Positions 38,588 through 47,589 of a stretch of 64,000 nt of DNA are shown piece by piece. The stretch is from Streptomyces sp. SAT1 (GTDB lineage Bacteria > Actinomycetota > Actinomycetes > Streptomycetales > Streptomycetaceae). Below the pieces are notes generated by a model that saw nothing but the letters and a program-made list of their open reading frames with translations, was not told the origin of the DNA and ran no database searches. Within the stretch, counting starts at the first letter, position 1. The number at the start of each line of letters is the position of its first letter. Position numbers and translations under genes: made by a program. The DNA lies in assembly GCF_001654495.1 (NCBI RefSeq), contig NZ_CP015849.1:3633501-3697500 (forward strand), given 5' to 3'.

Positions 38588-40177
38588 CTACTGCTTACCG
38601 CACAGCGAGACGACCTTCTGCTCTTCCTCCGAGAGAGTGGGGCCGGGGCTGGACGTGGACGCGGTCGCGGTCGTGGACGTGGACGGAGCCTGGGACGAGG
38701 GGGACGACGGGATGCCGGACGTCGAGGGGTTCGGCGTCGACGCCGTCCTGGACGTGAAGGCGGCCGGGGTGGTTCCCGAGGTGCCGCCCTTCTTGCCGTC
38801 GCCGCTCTTCCCGCTGCTCCTGCCCTGGTCGGCCTTGTCGCCGTTCTTGGCCTCGGCGGCGCGGCGCTCGGACTCCTTGCGGCACGCGGAGGCCTGCACC
38901 GACAGCTCGTCGACCTTCTTCTGCGCCTCCTGGAGGCCGCCCTCGGCGATGGTCGCGGTGACCTGCTTCTGCTGGTACGGCGGCAGGTCCTTGAGCGCGA
39001 TCTCGGGATGGTCCTTCTCCACCTCGGACAGCTTCACCCAGGCCAGATCCTGGCTGATGCCCCGGTAGAGCGCCACGTGGTCGTCGTTGGTGCCGACGTA
39101 GTACTGCGTCTGCGTCCAGCGGTAGCCGCCGTACAGACCGCCGCCGATGACGGCGAGCGCGAGCACGGTGTACAGGGAGACCTTCAGCCACCTGCGGCCC
39201 CGGCGCGGCTTGACGAAGTCGTCCTCGTCGTAGTCCAGGCCGTCGGTGGAGATGAAGCCGGTGGTGTCGCCGGAGCCGGGCGGGCCGAACTCGCCGCCCC
39301 CGCCGCCCTGGCCGGGCACCTGGCGGCCGAGGCCGGAGGCGCGTCCCGCCGGGGTCTGCATGATGCCGTTGTCGTGCAGGTGGTGCTGGTTCTCGGCGAC
39401 CGCGCCGACGACCACCGGGGTGTCGGAGAGCTGTCCCGCGAGGGTGTCGCCGGTGTCCAGGTCGAGGACGTCGGCGACGATGACGGTGATGTTGTCGGGG
39501 CCGCCGCCGCGCAGCGCGAACTGGATCAGCTCCTGCACGGTCTCCTGCGGGCCCTGGTAGCTGGCGAGGGTCTCCTCCATCGTCTGGTGGGAGACCACGC
39601 CGGACAGGCCGTCGGAGCAGATCAGATACCGGTCGCCGGCCCGCACCTCGCGGATGGACAGGTCGGGTTCGACGTGTTCGCCGCTGCCGAGGGCGCGCAT
39701 CAGGAGGGCGCGCTGCGGGTGGGTGCTGGCCTCCTCCTCGGTGATGCGTCCCTCGTCGACGAGGCGCTGCACCCAGGTGTGGTCCTGGGTGATCTGGGTG
39801 AGCACGCCGTCGCGCAGCAGATACGCGCGCGAGTCGCCGACGTGCACCAGGCCGAGGCGCTGACCGGTCCACAGCAGGGCGGTGAGCGTGGTGCCCATGC
39901 CCTCCAGCTGGGGGTCCTCCTCGACCATGGCGCGCAGCTGGTCGTTGGCGCGCCGCACGGCCGTGCCGAGCGAGGTGAGGACGTCGGAGCCCGGGATGTC
40001 GTCGTCGAGGGGCACGATGGTGGAGATCACCTCGGAGGAGGCGACCTCGCCGGCGGCCTGGCCGCCCATGCCGTCGGCGATGGCCAGCAGCCGGGGACCG
40101 GCGTAACCGGAGTCCTCGTTGCCCTCGCGGATCATGCCCTTGTGCGATCCGGCGGCGAAGCGCAGTGACAGACTCAT
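38588..40177 (-). CDS. pstP: PP2C-type Ser/Thr phosphatase PstP
   Basis: 529 aa. It dephosphorylates PknB and its substrates. The PPM domain spans residues 1-240 with metal-site motifs REGNEDSG, ADGMGG, LVHVGDSRAYL, CSDGLSG and GGGPDNITVIV. One transmembrane helix (SLYTVLALAVIGGGLYGGY, about 310) leads to an extracellular part and a Ser/Thr/Pro-rich tail. ATG 40177 is chosen: it has GAGG upstream and gives the typical MSLSLRFAAGSHKG start; ATG 40234 is an alternative adding 19 residues. It is part of the fhaA-fhaB-pstP-ftsW operon. Confidence 0.94.
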   Translation of the reverse strand: MSLSLRFAAGSHKGMIREGNEDSGYAGPRLLAIADGMGGQAAGEVASSEVISTIVPLDDDIPGSDVLTSLGTAVRRANDQLRAMVEEDPQLEGMGTTLTALLWTGQRLGLVHVGDSRAYLLRDGVLTQITQDHTWVQRLVDEGRITEEEASTHPQRALLMRALGSGEHVEPDLSIREVRAGDRYLICSDGLSGVVSHQTMEETLASYQGPQETVQELIQFALRGGGPDNITVIVADVLDLDTGDTLAGQLSDTPVVVGAVAENQHHLHDNGIMQTPAGRASGLGRQVPGQGGGGGEFGPPGSGDTTGFISTDGLDYDEDDFVKPRRGRRWLKVSLYTVLALAVIGGGLYGGYRWTQTQYYVGTNDDHVALYRGISQDLAWVKLSEVEKDHPEIALKDLPPYQQKQVTATIAEGGLQEAQKKVDELSVQASACRKESERRAAEAKNGDKADQGRSSGKSGDGKKGGTSGTTPAAFTSRTASTPNPSTSGIPSSPSSQAPSTSTTATASTSSPGPTLSEEEQKVVSLCGKQ

Positions 40178-40317
40178 GCGCACCTCGCCCGACGGCTCCG
40201 GGTACAGCCGATCGTGTCGAGCCACACTGCCCACCCTCCGGTCGGGAGCGCGCCGCGGCCCTGGGGGCCGGCCGCCGCCGCGTGCTCGCTCCGCTCGCGC
40301 TCATTCATGACGTAGCA

Positions 40318-40842
40318 CTACTTCCGCAGCTCGATGACGGTCTTGCCGATGCGGATCGGCGCGCCCAGCGGGATCGGTGTGGGGGTCGTCAGCCGGGACC
40401 GGTCCAGGTACGTGCCGTTGGTGGAGCCGAGGTCCTCGACGATCCACTGGCCGTTCTGGTCCGGGTAGATCCTGGCATGACGGCTGGAGGCGTAGTCGTC
40501 GTCCAGCACGATCGTGGAGTCGTGCGCGCGGCCCAGGGTGATCGTCTGTCCCTGGAGCGCGACCGTGGTGCCCGTGAGGGTGCCTTCGGTCACCACGAGT
40601 TTGGCGGGGGCGTTGCGGCGTCGGCCGCCGCCCTGCTGGCCGCGCTGCTGCGGCGGTGCGGCCTGCTGGCGCGCGGCCTGCCGGCCGGTCTGCTGGGGCC
40701 GTGCGGCCTCCCGGCGGGACCCCCGCTGGGTGACGCGCGTACCGAACAGGTCGCTGCGGATGACCTGCACGGCCACGATCACGAACAGCCACAGTACGGC
40801 CAGGAAACCCAGCCGCATGACCGTGAGGGTCAGCTCTGACAT
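40318..40842 (-). CDS. fhaB: FHA-domain membrane protein FhaB
   Basis: 174 aa. An N-terminal transmembrane helix (LGFLAVLWLFVIVAVQVI) and a basic Gln/Arg-rich linker are followed by an FHA domain (about 90-170) with GRAHDSTIVLDD, SSRHARIY and DLGSTNGTYLD. FHA domains bind phosphothreonine, so this is a likely PknB partner. In mycobacteria FhaB (FipA) links kinase signalling to division. It starts at ATG 40842 with GGGGGC upstream. Confidence 0.93.
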   Translation of the reverse strand: MSELTLTVMRLGFLAVLWLFVIVAVQVIRSDLFGTRVTQRGSRREAARPQQTGRQAARQQAAPPQQRGQQGGGRRRNAPAKLVVTEGTLTGTTVALQGQTITLGRAHDSTIVLDDDYASSRHARIYPDQNGQWIVEDLGSTNGTYLDRSRLTTPTPIPLGAPIRIGKTVIELRK

Positions 40843-40852
40843 TGCCCCCGGT

Positions 40853-41731
40853 TCACCCTTCGGCTTGCCTATAGATAACGGTGGTGCTGCCCACGACGAT
40901 CCGCGAGCCGTCGCGGAGCGTAGCGCGGGTGGTGTGCTGCCCGTCCACCACGATGCCGTTGGTGGAGCCGAGATCCGCGATCGTCGAGGGCGTTCCGGTC
41001 CGGATCTCACAGTGCCGGCGGGAGACGCCGGGGTCGTCGATCCGCACGTCGGCGTCGGTGCTGCGGCCCAGCACCAGCGTCGGGCGGGAGATCTGATGGC
41101 GGGTGCCGTTGATCTCGATCCAGTAGCGGGTGCGGCCGCCGGCCGCCGGGGCCTGCGGGGGCCGCTGGGCGGCGGCGGGCGGGTAGCCGTGGCCGCCGGG
41201 CGGCGGTGCCGCGGGCATGGGGGGCGCCGCGGCGGGTGGTGCGGCCGGCGGGTAGCCGTAGCCGCCCGGCGCGCCGGGGCGGCCGGGTGCCGCGGCGGGA
41301 CCCGGCGGGGGTCCCTGCGGCGGGGCCGCCTGGGGCGCCTGGCCCTGCTGGCTGCTGGAGGAGGCGAGCGTACGGCTGCGCACCCGGTACAGACCGGTGT
41401 CCAGGTCGTCCGCCTTCTCCAGGTGGACCTTGATCGGGCCCATGAAGGTGTAGCGCTGCTGCTTGGCGTAGTCGCGCACCATGCCGGCCAGCTCGTCGCC
41501 GAGCTGTCCGGAGTAGGGGCTGAGCCGCTCGTAGTCGGGCGCGCTCAGCTCCACGATGAAGTCATTGGGTACGACCGTGCGGTCGCGGTTCCAGATGGTC
41601 GCGTTGTTGTCGCACTCGCGCTGCAGCGCGCCCGCGATCTCCACGGGCTGGACCTCGGACTTGAAGACCTTGGCGAAAGTGCCGTTGACCAGACCTTCGA
41701 GGCGCTGCTCGAACTTCTTCAGGACTCCCAT
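40853..41731 (-). CDS. fhaA: FHA-domain protein FhaA (DUF3662)
   Basis: 292 aa. The N-terminal DUF3662 domain (residues 1-120, starting MGVLKKFEQRLEGLVNG) is followed by a Pro/Gly/Ala/Tyr-rich linker with PPAAP repeats. The C-terminal FHA domain has GRSTDADVRIDDPGVSRRHC and DLGSTNGIVVDG. In mycobacteria FhaA binds phosphorylated MviN and regulates wall synthesis. It is the first gene of the leftward phosphosignalling operon; its promoter should be in 41732-42000. Confidence 0.94.
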   Translation of the reverse strand: MGVLKKFEQRLEGLVNGTFAKVFKSEVQPVEIAGALQRECDNNATIWNRDRTVVPNDFIVELSAPDYERLSPYSGQLGDELAGMVRDYAKQQRYTFMGPIKVHLEKADDLDTGLYRVRSRTLASSSSQQGQAPQAAPPQGPPPGPAAAPGRPGAPGGYGYPPAAPPAAAPPMPAAPPPGGHGYPPAAAQRPPQAPAAGGRTRYWIEINGTRHQISRPTLVLGRSTDADVRIDDPGVSRRHCEIRTGTPSTIADLGSTNGIVVDGQHTTRATLRDGSRIVVGSTTVIYRQAEG

Positions 41732-42436
41732 GGGGCACCTCCTCCGTCGTGGCCGTCGCTTCTGGTCCTGCCGGTGTTGCGGATGTTGCGGGTCTTGCCG
41801 TCGTGCTGATGCGTCCTGCTTACCTGGTACTGCTTACTGATCGTATCCACGCGCCGGTAAATCGGCTGGTTCCCCCTGTCGGGCCCGTCGACGGGTCGTC
41901 GACACCTGGTGGTCGGCTCGTACCGCTGAGTACTCCTTCGGGTCCTTCGGGGGAGTACCCCTCCGTACTTCTGCTCCGTACTCCTGCCCAGGATCGTAGA
42001 GGCGGCCACGGACCAGTGTCCCGCACCCGGCGCCGCTCGGCCCCGGCTCCTTGGGAGACGGGCCGGACCGGTACGAGGTTGATACGCGAACAAGCACTGG
42101 TCGATACGGACGGGCGGGCGGATGGACGGGCGGGCGGTACCGGCCGCCCGGGGCGGCGACACGGCGGTGCGGCGAGGGTGCCGTGGGGCTGGGCTCGTCC
42201 GGGTCGTGGCCGGGCGGGGCCGTGGCGGTGCGGGAGGGGCGGTGGTCGGCCGTCGGGCGGGCGGGGTCCGGGGCAGGGCCGTCGGCCCGAGGTCTCTGAC
42301 CTGGTGGTCCCCCGGCCCGGCAGCCCCGTCTGCCCCCGGGAAAGGGATGTGAAACCACCCGGCGCGGCGTGCTAATGTTCTGCATGTCGGAAGGCGCCGG
42401 GCCCGCAAGGGAGCGGAGCCGGAGGACACACCCAAT
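41732..42436. promoter_or_regulatory. fhaA / tRNA-Leu divergent intergenic region
   Basis: About 700 bp with no convincing gene. The left part must carry the promoter of the fhaA operon. A TAATGT -10 at 42373-42378, with TGAAAC 17 nt upstream, is a plausible tRNA-Leu promoter. Several open frames here are G/R/P-rich and lack start signals or family motifs. Confidence 0.45.
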
Positions 42437-42520
42437 GCGCGGGTGGCGGAATAGGCAGACGCGCTGGATTCAGGTTCCAGTGCCCGAAAGGGCGTGGGGG
42501 TTCAACTCCCCCCTCGCGCA
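42437..42520 (+). tRNA. tRNA-Leu (CAG)
   Basis: Class II tRNA with a long variable arm. Acceptor stem is GCGCGGG/CTCGCGC with one G-U pair, anticodon CAG at 42471-42473, variable arm TGCCCGAAAGGGCGT, T-arm GGGGGTTCAACTCCCCC, discriminator A at 42520. CCA is not encoded. Confidence 0.97.
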
Positions 42521-42526
42521 CAGCTG

Positions 42527-42559
42527 AAAGCCCCGCAGGTCTCGGACCTGCGGGGCTTT
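42527..42559 (+). terminator. Terminator after tRNA-Leu
   Basis: Perfect 14-bp stem AAAGCCCCGCAGGT (42527-42540) / ACCTGCGGGGCTTT (42546-42559), loop CTCGG. Confidence 0.88.
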
Positions 42560-42682
42560 CGCATTGCCTGGGAAGTTCCGTGGGCGGGGCCGGGGTTGCG
42601 GTCGCGCTGTGAGGAAGGTCTCAGGTCCGGCGGGCGCGGTGCGCGTCGCCGGGGCCGCCTCCGGCCCGCCGCCCGGTGGCTG

Positions 42683-42723
42683 ACGAGCGCTCGTTGAAGC
42701 GAGCCGAAGCCTCTCGCTAGCGT
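42683..42723 (+). promoter_or_regulatory. Promoter with palindromic operator for the monooxygenase gene
   Basis: TTGAAG (42694-42699) and TAGCGT (42718-42723) are 18 nt apart. A perfect 12-bp palindrome, ACGAGCGCTCGT (42683-42694), overlaps the -35 box. This is a typical place and shape for a TetR-family operator. No TetR gene is adjacent. Confidence 0.6.
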
Positions 42724-42791
42724 GGCGTGAGCACCTCATGATCACGAACGTCCCCTCCAACAGGCCCGTGCGGCCCGGAAGGCAGTGCGTC

Positions 42792-44213
42792 ATGACGGAG
42801 ACCTGGCGTCCGGGCCGCGCCCGTGTCGTCGTCATCGGAAGCAGCATCGCCGGCCTGCTCGCGGCTGCGGCCGTCAAGGACCGCGCCGAGGCGGTCGAGA
42901 TCATCGAGGCCCAGGACGCACCGGTGGGTCCCGGACCGCGGGCGGGTGTTCCCCAGGCCGCCCACATCCACCTCCTGCAGACCGGTGGGGCCGAGGCGCT
43001 CGACGCGCTCCTTCCCGGCTGCACGGACCTGCTGCTGGCCGCGGGCGCCCACCGCATACCGGTGACCACCAACATGGTCGTCTGCTCCCCCGAGGGCTGG
43101 TACCGGCGCTGGAAGCGCTCCACGCACCATGTGATCACCGCCGGCCGGGACCTGACCGACTCCGTCGTCCGGGAGCGGGTCCTCGCGGACCCCCGGGTCG
43201 GGGTGCGTGCCAGGACCAGGGCCGTGGGACTGCTCGGCGACCGCGGAAGGGTCACCGGAGTGCGGGTGCGCGGAGCGGACGGCACGGAGTACGCGCTCGG
43301 CGCCGATCTGGTCGTCGACGCCTCCGGGCGCGGCACCCGCATGCCCCAGTGGCTCGCCCGGCTGGGTGTCCGCGGCCTCGAAGAGGCCACGATCGACTCC
43401 GGCCTGGCCTACGCCAGCCGTGTCTACCGCGCCCCGGTGCCCACCCGCGGCTGGCCCGTCGTCGCCGTGCAGGCCGACCCGCGCCCGGACCGGCCGGCCA
43501 CCTCGGGAGGCATCCTGCCCATCGAGGACGAGCGCTGGCACGTCAGCCTGATGGGCGCACCCGGTGCGCGGCCCGGCCGGGACCCGGCCGAGTTCGAGGC
43601 GTTCGCGCGCGGTCTGCGTCACCCGCTGATCGCGGATCTCCTGGCCCGCGCCGAACCCCTCACCGACGTCACCGTCACCCACAGCACGGTCAACCGCCGC
43701 CACTACTACGAGCGCCTGGGCGCCTGGCCCGAGGGCCTGGTCGCGCTCGGCGACTCCGTGGCCTGCTTCAACCCCGCGTACGCGCAGGGCATCACGGTGG
43801 CCGCCCAGGGCGCCGTCGCGCTGCGCGAGGCGGCCGCGGCCGGGCCGGGGCCGGGGTGGGCGCGCCGCGTCCAGCGGGCGATCGCCCGCCCCGTCGACGG
43901 CGCGTGGGCCCTGAGCACCGGCCAGGACATCCACTTCCCCACCACCCGGGGCAGGCGGCCGAACCCCGCCGACCGGCTGCTGCACCGCTACGTCAGCAGG
44001 CTCTCCCGTACGGCGACAGGGTCCTTCCGCGCGGCCACGGCCCTGACCGACGTCCTGGCCCTCCAGACGCCGCCGGCGTCGCTCGTCAGGCCGAGTGTGC
44101 TGCTGGCGGCTCTGGCCGGGCCCCTGCGGACGCCGCTGAGCGGGCCTCAGTTCACGCGGGCCGAACGCGAACTGCTGGAAGGCGTCGGCGTCTTCGGGGT
44201 CAGGGCGCGGTGA
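42792..44213 (+). CDS. FAD-dependent monooxygenase-like protein, copy A
   Basis: 473 aa. A flavoprotein of the aromatic-hydroxylase / squalene-epoxidase type. The FAD dinucleotide site is VVVIGSSIAGLLAA (GxSxxG variant), the second FAD motif is GLVALGDSVACFNPAYAQG, and VVDASGRGT lies between them. The substrate is unknown. ATG 42792 has GGAAGG 10 nt upstream. ATG 42738 would add 18 residues but lies almost at the predicted transcription start. It is a clear paralogue of the convergent gene at 44200-45609, and the two 3' ends overlap by 14 bp. In the C-terminal domain both copies share RRHYYERLGAWPEGLVALGD. Confidence 0.85.
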   Translation: MTETWRPGRARVVVIGSSIAGLLAAAAVKDRAEAVEIIEAQDAPVGPGPRAGVPQAAHIHLLQTGGAEALDALLPGCTDLLLAAGAHRIPVTTNMVVCSPEGWYRRWKRSTHHVITAGRDLTDSVVRERVLADPRVGVRARTRAVGLLGDRGRVTGVRVRGADGTEYALGADLVVDASGRGTRMPQWLARLGVRGLEEATIDSGLAYASRVYRAPVPTRGWPVVAVQADPRPDRPATSGGILPIEDERWHVSLMGAPGARPGRDPAEFEAFARGLRHPLIADLLARAEPLTDVTVTHSTVNRRHYYERLGAWPEGLVALGDSVACFNPAYAQGITVAAQGAVALREAAAAGPGPGWARRVQRAIARPVDGAWALSTGQDIHFPTTRGRRPNPADRLLHRYVSRLSRTATGSFRAATALTDVLALQTPPASLVRPSVLLAALAGPLRTPLSGPQFTRAERELLEGVGVFGVRAR

Positions 44214-45609
44214 GCGATATGCCCGCGTCGCGCAGCAGCCGGTGTTCCCCCTCGGTGAACACCGGGCCGTCCACCGGCGGACGCAGGGGCCCTGTCACGG
44301 CCGCCAGGAGGATGTCCGGGCGGAGCAGGACGGGCGGCGCGGCCTGGAGGGTGAGGACCTCGGTCAGGGCCGTGGCGACGCGGAAGCTGCCGACCGCGGT
44401 ACGGGAGAGCCGGCTCACGTAGTGGTGCAGCAGCCGGTCCGCGGGGCTCGGCCGCCTGCCCCGCACGTCCGGACGGTGGATGTCCTGCCCGACGGCGAGG
44501 GACCACGCGAGGCCGACCGGCCGGGCGACGGCGCGCTGGGCCCGCCGGGACAGGCCGTCGGAGAGCCCGCCGGACGTGAGCCGGTGCAGTGCGAGGGCGC
44601 CCTGGGCCGCCGCCGACATGCCGTGGCCGTAGACGGGGTTGAAACCGGCCACGGAGTCGCCGAGCGCGACCAGGCCCTCGGGCCAGGCGCCCAGACGCTC
44701 GTAATAATGGCGCCGGTTGACCGTGCTGTGGGTGACGGTGACGTCCGTGAGCGGTTCGGCGCGGGCCAGGAGATCCGCGATGAGCGGGTGACGCAGACCG
44801 CGCGCGAACGCCTCGAACTCGGCCGCCTCCTTGCCGGGTTGGGCGCCCGGAGGGCCGAAGAGGCTGACGTGCCAGCGGTCCCCCTCGATGGGGACGATGC
44901 TGCCCGCCCCGCCCGGCCGCCGGGGATCGGCCACGATGTTGACCACGGGCCAGCCGCTGGTGGAGAACGGGGCGCGGTAGATCCTGCTGGCGTACGCCAG
45001 ACCGGAGTCGATGCGGTCCTCGGACAGGCCGGTGATGCCGAGTTCGGCCAGCCAGTGCGGGGTGCGGGTCGAGCGGCCCGAGGCGTCGACGACGAGGTCG
45101 GCGCTCAGCTCCGCCTCCGTGCCGTCGGCGTCGCGGAGGCGGACTCCGGTGACCCGGCCGGCGTCGCCGAGCAGGCCGGTGGCCCGGCAGTGCGGGCGGA
45201 CCGTGACCCGCGGGTCCTTCAGGACCCGCTCGCGGACGACGGAGTCGGTCAGGTCGCGGCTGGCGGCCACCAGGTACTGGGTGTTCCTGCGCCAGCGCCG
45301 GTACCAGCCCTCGGGAGAGAGGTAGACCATGTTCGTCGTCATGGGCACCCGGTGCGCACCGGAGGCCACCAACTGGCCGATCGTGCCCGGCAGCAGGGCC
45401 TCGATCGCGTCCGCGCCGCCCGAGAGCAGGGGATGGATGTGAGCGGCCTGGGGGACGCCGGCGCGCGGCTCCGGGCCGCTCGGCAGCGCGTGGGCCTCGA
45501 TGACCTCGACGGTGTCGACGCCGTCCTTGACGGCGGCCGCGGCGAGCATGCCCGCGAGACTGCCCCCGATGACGACGGCACGGGTGGATGTTCTGAGGCG
45601 GTCAGTCAT
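44200..45609 (-). CDS. FAD-dependent monooxygenase-like protein, copy B
   Basis: 469 aa, a paralogue of copy A. The FAD site is VVIGGSLAGMLAAAAVKDG, with VVDASGRSTRTPHW and GLVALGDSVAGFNPVYGHG following. Most surface regions align residue for residue (for example RVPMTTNMVYLSPEGWYRRW). Copy B has GHGMSAAAQGA where copy A has AQGITVAAQGA. ATG 45609 overlaps the upstream membrane-protein gene by 8 bp, so it is probably translated as the last gene of the 48272-to-44200 operon. The function is unknown; oxidation of a small hydrophobic molecule is likely. Confidence 0.85.
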   Translation of the reverse strand: MTDRLRTSTRAVVIGGSLAGMLAAAAVKDGVDTVEVIEAHALPSGPEPRAGVPQAAHIHPLLSGGADAIEALLPGTIGQLVASGAHRVPMTTNMVYLSPEGWYRRWRRNTQYLVAASRDLTDSVVRERVLKDPRVTVRPHCRATGLLGDAGRVTGVRLRDADGTEAELSADLVVDASGRSTRTPHWLAELGITGLSEDRIDSGLAYASRIYRAPFSTSGWPVVNIVADPRRPGGAGSIVPIEGDRWHVSLFGPPGAQPGKEAAEFEAFARGLRHPLIADLLARAEPLTDVTVTHSTVNRRHYYERLGAWPEGLVALGDSVAGFNPVYGHGMSAAAQGALALHRLTSGGLSDGLSRRAQRAVARPVGLAWSLAVGQDIHRPDVRGRRPSPADRLLHHYVSRLSRTAVGSFRVATALTEVLTLQAAPPVLLRPDILLAAVTGPLRPPVDGPVFTEGEHRLLRDAGISLTAP

Positions 45610-46837
45610 GGGGGCTGCTTTCTGCGGGGATGCCGGGGTGCTCTCGAAGGCCCGCCACGACGGGCGACGACAGCGCCCGGGACAGCGGAACCAGGTCATG
45701 CGGGCGCCAGGGGGCCGGGACCGGTGCCGTGTCCGGTCCCGGCCCCGGTCCCGTTCCCGCGCTGTGCTGCCGCGTCCGCGCCACGACGACCATCGCCGCG
45801 TCCGCGGTGGCGTCCGCGGCGGCCCGGTCCTCGCCGCGGCCGAGCGCGGCGCGCAGGGCGCGCTCGCGCACGCCGGCGTCGCAGTACGGGGCCAGGGCGA
45901 GCAGCGCGTCGTAGATGCGGGTCTTCTGGCGGGTGAGCCGTACGGCCGGCGAGGACCACCAGGGCAGGGAGGTGCGGATCGCGCCGGGGGTGGGCACCTG
46001 GCGCAGTTCGCGCCACAGCGGGGACAGGTCGCGCAACTGCCGCAGCGAGCCGGTGGTGTGGGCCAGCCGCGGCCCGGCCAGCGGGAGCAGGAAGCCGCAG
46101 ACGACGAGCGCCGCGGACGGCGCCGCGGTCTGCGGAGCCACCCGGTCGATGAGGAAGTCCCACCGGTGCCCCGTCCACAGTCCGGCGATCGCGACCAGCT
46201 TGACGACGTCGTAGCCCACGTGGAGCAGATAGCCGGGGGCCAGCAGGCGCAGCCCCGCGCGCAGGGAGCCGTGGACCTCCGTCGACCAGCGCCAGCATAG
46301 GACGCTGGTGGCCATGGTGCCCACGCCGTGTGCCACGAGGTAGGTCAGGATCATCTCCCGGATGAAGGGAGTGCGGGCGTAGTAGCCGTCGAAGAGGGTG
46401 AGCTGCTCCACCGGGGCGTGTCCCAGCCAGAACAGGACGTTGATGGCGGCGACGACGAGCAGATAGGCCGCGATGCACACCCGGGAGGCGCGCCGTGTCT
46501 GCTCCGGCGGCGCCGGCCGCCAGTTCGTGATCAGCAGCAGGCTCGCGCCGGCGAAGGTGACGATCGCCGAATACGCCACCGGGGCGGCGAAGTTGGGGAT
46601 ACCGGTGGCGCGGTTGAGCGCGGCCAGGGAGTCGGGCGCCGCGAAGAAGAAGACCAGCGCGCCGTCGAAGAGCAGCAGGACCACGGCGCCCAGCAGCAGG
46701 TCGCTGCGGCGGCGCAGCAGCGCGGGGACCTTCAGCAGGCAGATGAGCAGCAGTGACACACCGCAGACGTAGAAGACGGTGTTGTCGGGTCCGGGTCCGG
46801 GCCCGGATCCTGGTGCGTGGCTCGCGGCGAGGTGCAC
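45602..46837 (-). CDS. MAB_1171c-type multi-pass membrane protein
   Basis: 411 aa. About seven to eight transmembrane segments fill residues 20-275: VFYVCGVSLLLICLL, LLGAVVLLLFDGALVFFF, AYSAIVTFAGASLLLI and CIAAYLLVVAAINVLFWLG, among others. A soluble C-terminal domain follows, with KTRIYDALLALAPYCD. The plan matches MAB_1171c-family putative transporters of actinobacteria, which commonly sit beside an HTH gene and an HExxH gene as here. No transport substrate is known. GTG 46837 has AGGAGAG upstream. It overlaps the flavoprotein gene downstream by 8 bp. Confidence 0.75.
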   Translation of the reverse strand: MHLAASHAPGSGPGPGPDNTVFYVCGVSLLLICLLKVPALLRRRSDLLLGAVVLLLFDGALVFFFAAPDSLAALNRATGIPNFAAPVAYSAIVTFAGASLLLITNWRPAPPEQTRRASRVCIAAYLLVVAAINVLFWLGHAPVEQLTLFDGYYARTPFIREMILTYLVAHGVGTMATSVLCWRWSTEVHGSLRAGLRLLAPGYLLHVGYDVVKLVAIAGLWTGHRWDFLIDRVAPQTAAPSAALVVCGFLLPLAGPRLAHTTGSLRQLRDLSPLWRELRQVPTPGAIRTSLPWWSSPAVRLTRQKTRIYDALLALAPYCDAGVRERALRAALGRGEDRAAADATADAAMVVVARTRQHSAGTGPGPGPDTAPVPAPWRPHDLVPLSRALSSPVVAGLREHPGIPAESSPHD

Positions 46838-46887
46838 GGCGGGGGCTCTCCTGGGAGGTGTCGGCGGGCGGCGTGGTCGCTGCCGGG

Positions 46888-47589
46888 TCAGGAGCGGCGG
46901 ATGCGGTGCGCCATGGAGACCTGGATGCGGCCGGCGAGGTGCGCGGGGTCCGCGGCGGTCCGCGCCTGGGCCAGGGCCTCGCGCACTCCGGTGGCGAACC
47001 GGTAGCCGAAGTACTCGGCCTCTTCCTCGTGCCGGCCCGCGGCGGTGTGCCCGGCGTTCTCGGCGGCCCGGGTGCGCGGGGTGCCCTGGATGTTCTCGGT
47101 GGCCCGGGTGCTCTGGGGGGTCCGGGTGTTCTGGGTGCGCTCGGCGCGGAGGGCGATGTGCAGCCGGAGGTCCGTCCTGGTCCCGGGCGGCTCCCCGGCC
47201 GGGTCGTCGGCGCAGACCGCCGCCACCAGGGCCCGCACGGCGTCCGGCACCCGCTGCTCGGCGGCGCGCGAGGCGGCGGGACCGTGCGCGGTGGGGGCGC
47301 CGTCGTGCTCCTCGAACATGTGCCAGATCTCGTGCCCGATGATCACCAGCTGGTGTTCCAGGTCGGTGTGCCGCTCATAGGCGATCACGTCGTGGGTGGC
47401 GCGGTCTATCCATAACCCGCTGGCGATGCCGGGCGGGAAGGGCACCGCGTGCAGCCGGACCGGACGCCCCCGGACCCGTTCGAGGGCCGCGCCGATGGCC
47501 GGGACGACGCCGGCCTCGCTGTCGGGCAGCTCCAGGGCCGACAGCAGGCGGGCGCTGAGCCGCCTCATGGCCCGCGCTCCCGCGCTCAC
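46888..47589 (-). CDS. HExxH putative metallopeptidase (toxin-component-like)
   Basis: 233 aa. A zinc-protease-like motif HEIWH sits in VIIGHEIWHMFEEHDG (near residue 95), preceded by SGLWIDRATHDVIAYE, as in ImmA/IrrE-type peptidases. A long Arg/Thr-rich insertion follows, then a helical end. In the ImmA/IrrE family such proteins cleave or inactivate a partner XRE repressor, and the gene immediately upstream encodes one. GTG 47589 overlaps the HTH stop by 4 bp (GTGA); ATG 47568 is an alternative. Annotations calling this a toxin component are by association only. Confidence 0.78.
   Translation of the reverse strand: MSAGARAMRRLSARLLSALELPDSEAGVVPAIGAALERVRGRPVRLHAVPFPPGIASGLWIDRATHDVIAYERHTDLEHQLVIIGHEIWHMFEEHDGAPTAHGPAASRAAEQRVPDAVRALVAAVCADDPAGEPPGTRTDLRLHIALRAERTQNTRTPQSTRATENIQGTPRTRAAENAGHTAAGRHEEEAEYFGYRFATGVREALAQARTAADPAHLAGRIQVSMAHRIRRS

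Noticed and set aside
42052..42375. Open frames between fhaA and tRNA-Leu
   Set aside because: Arg/Gly/Pro-rich products with no start signal or motif, typical of non-coding high-GC DNA.
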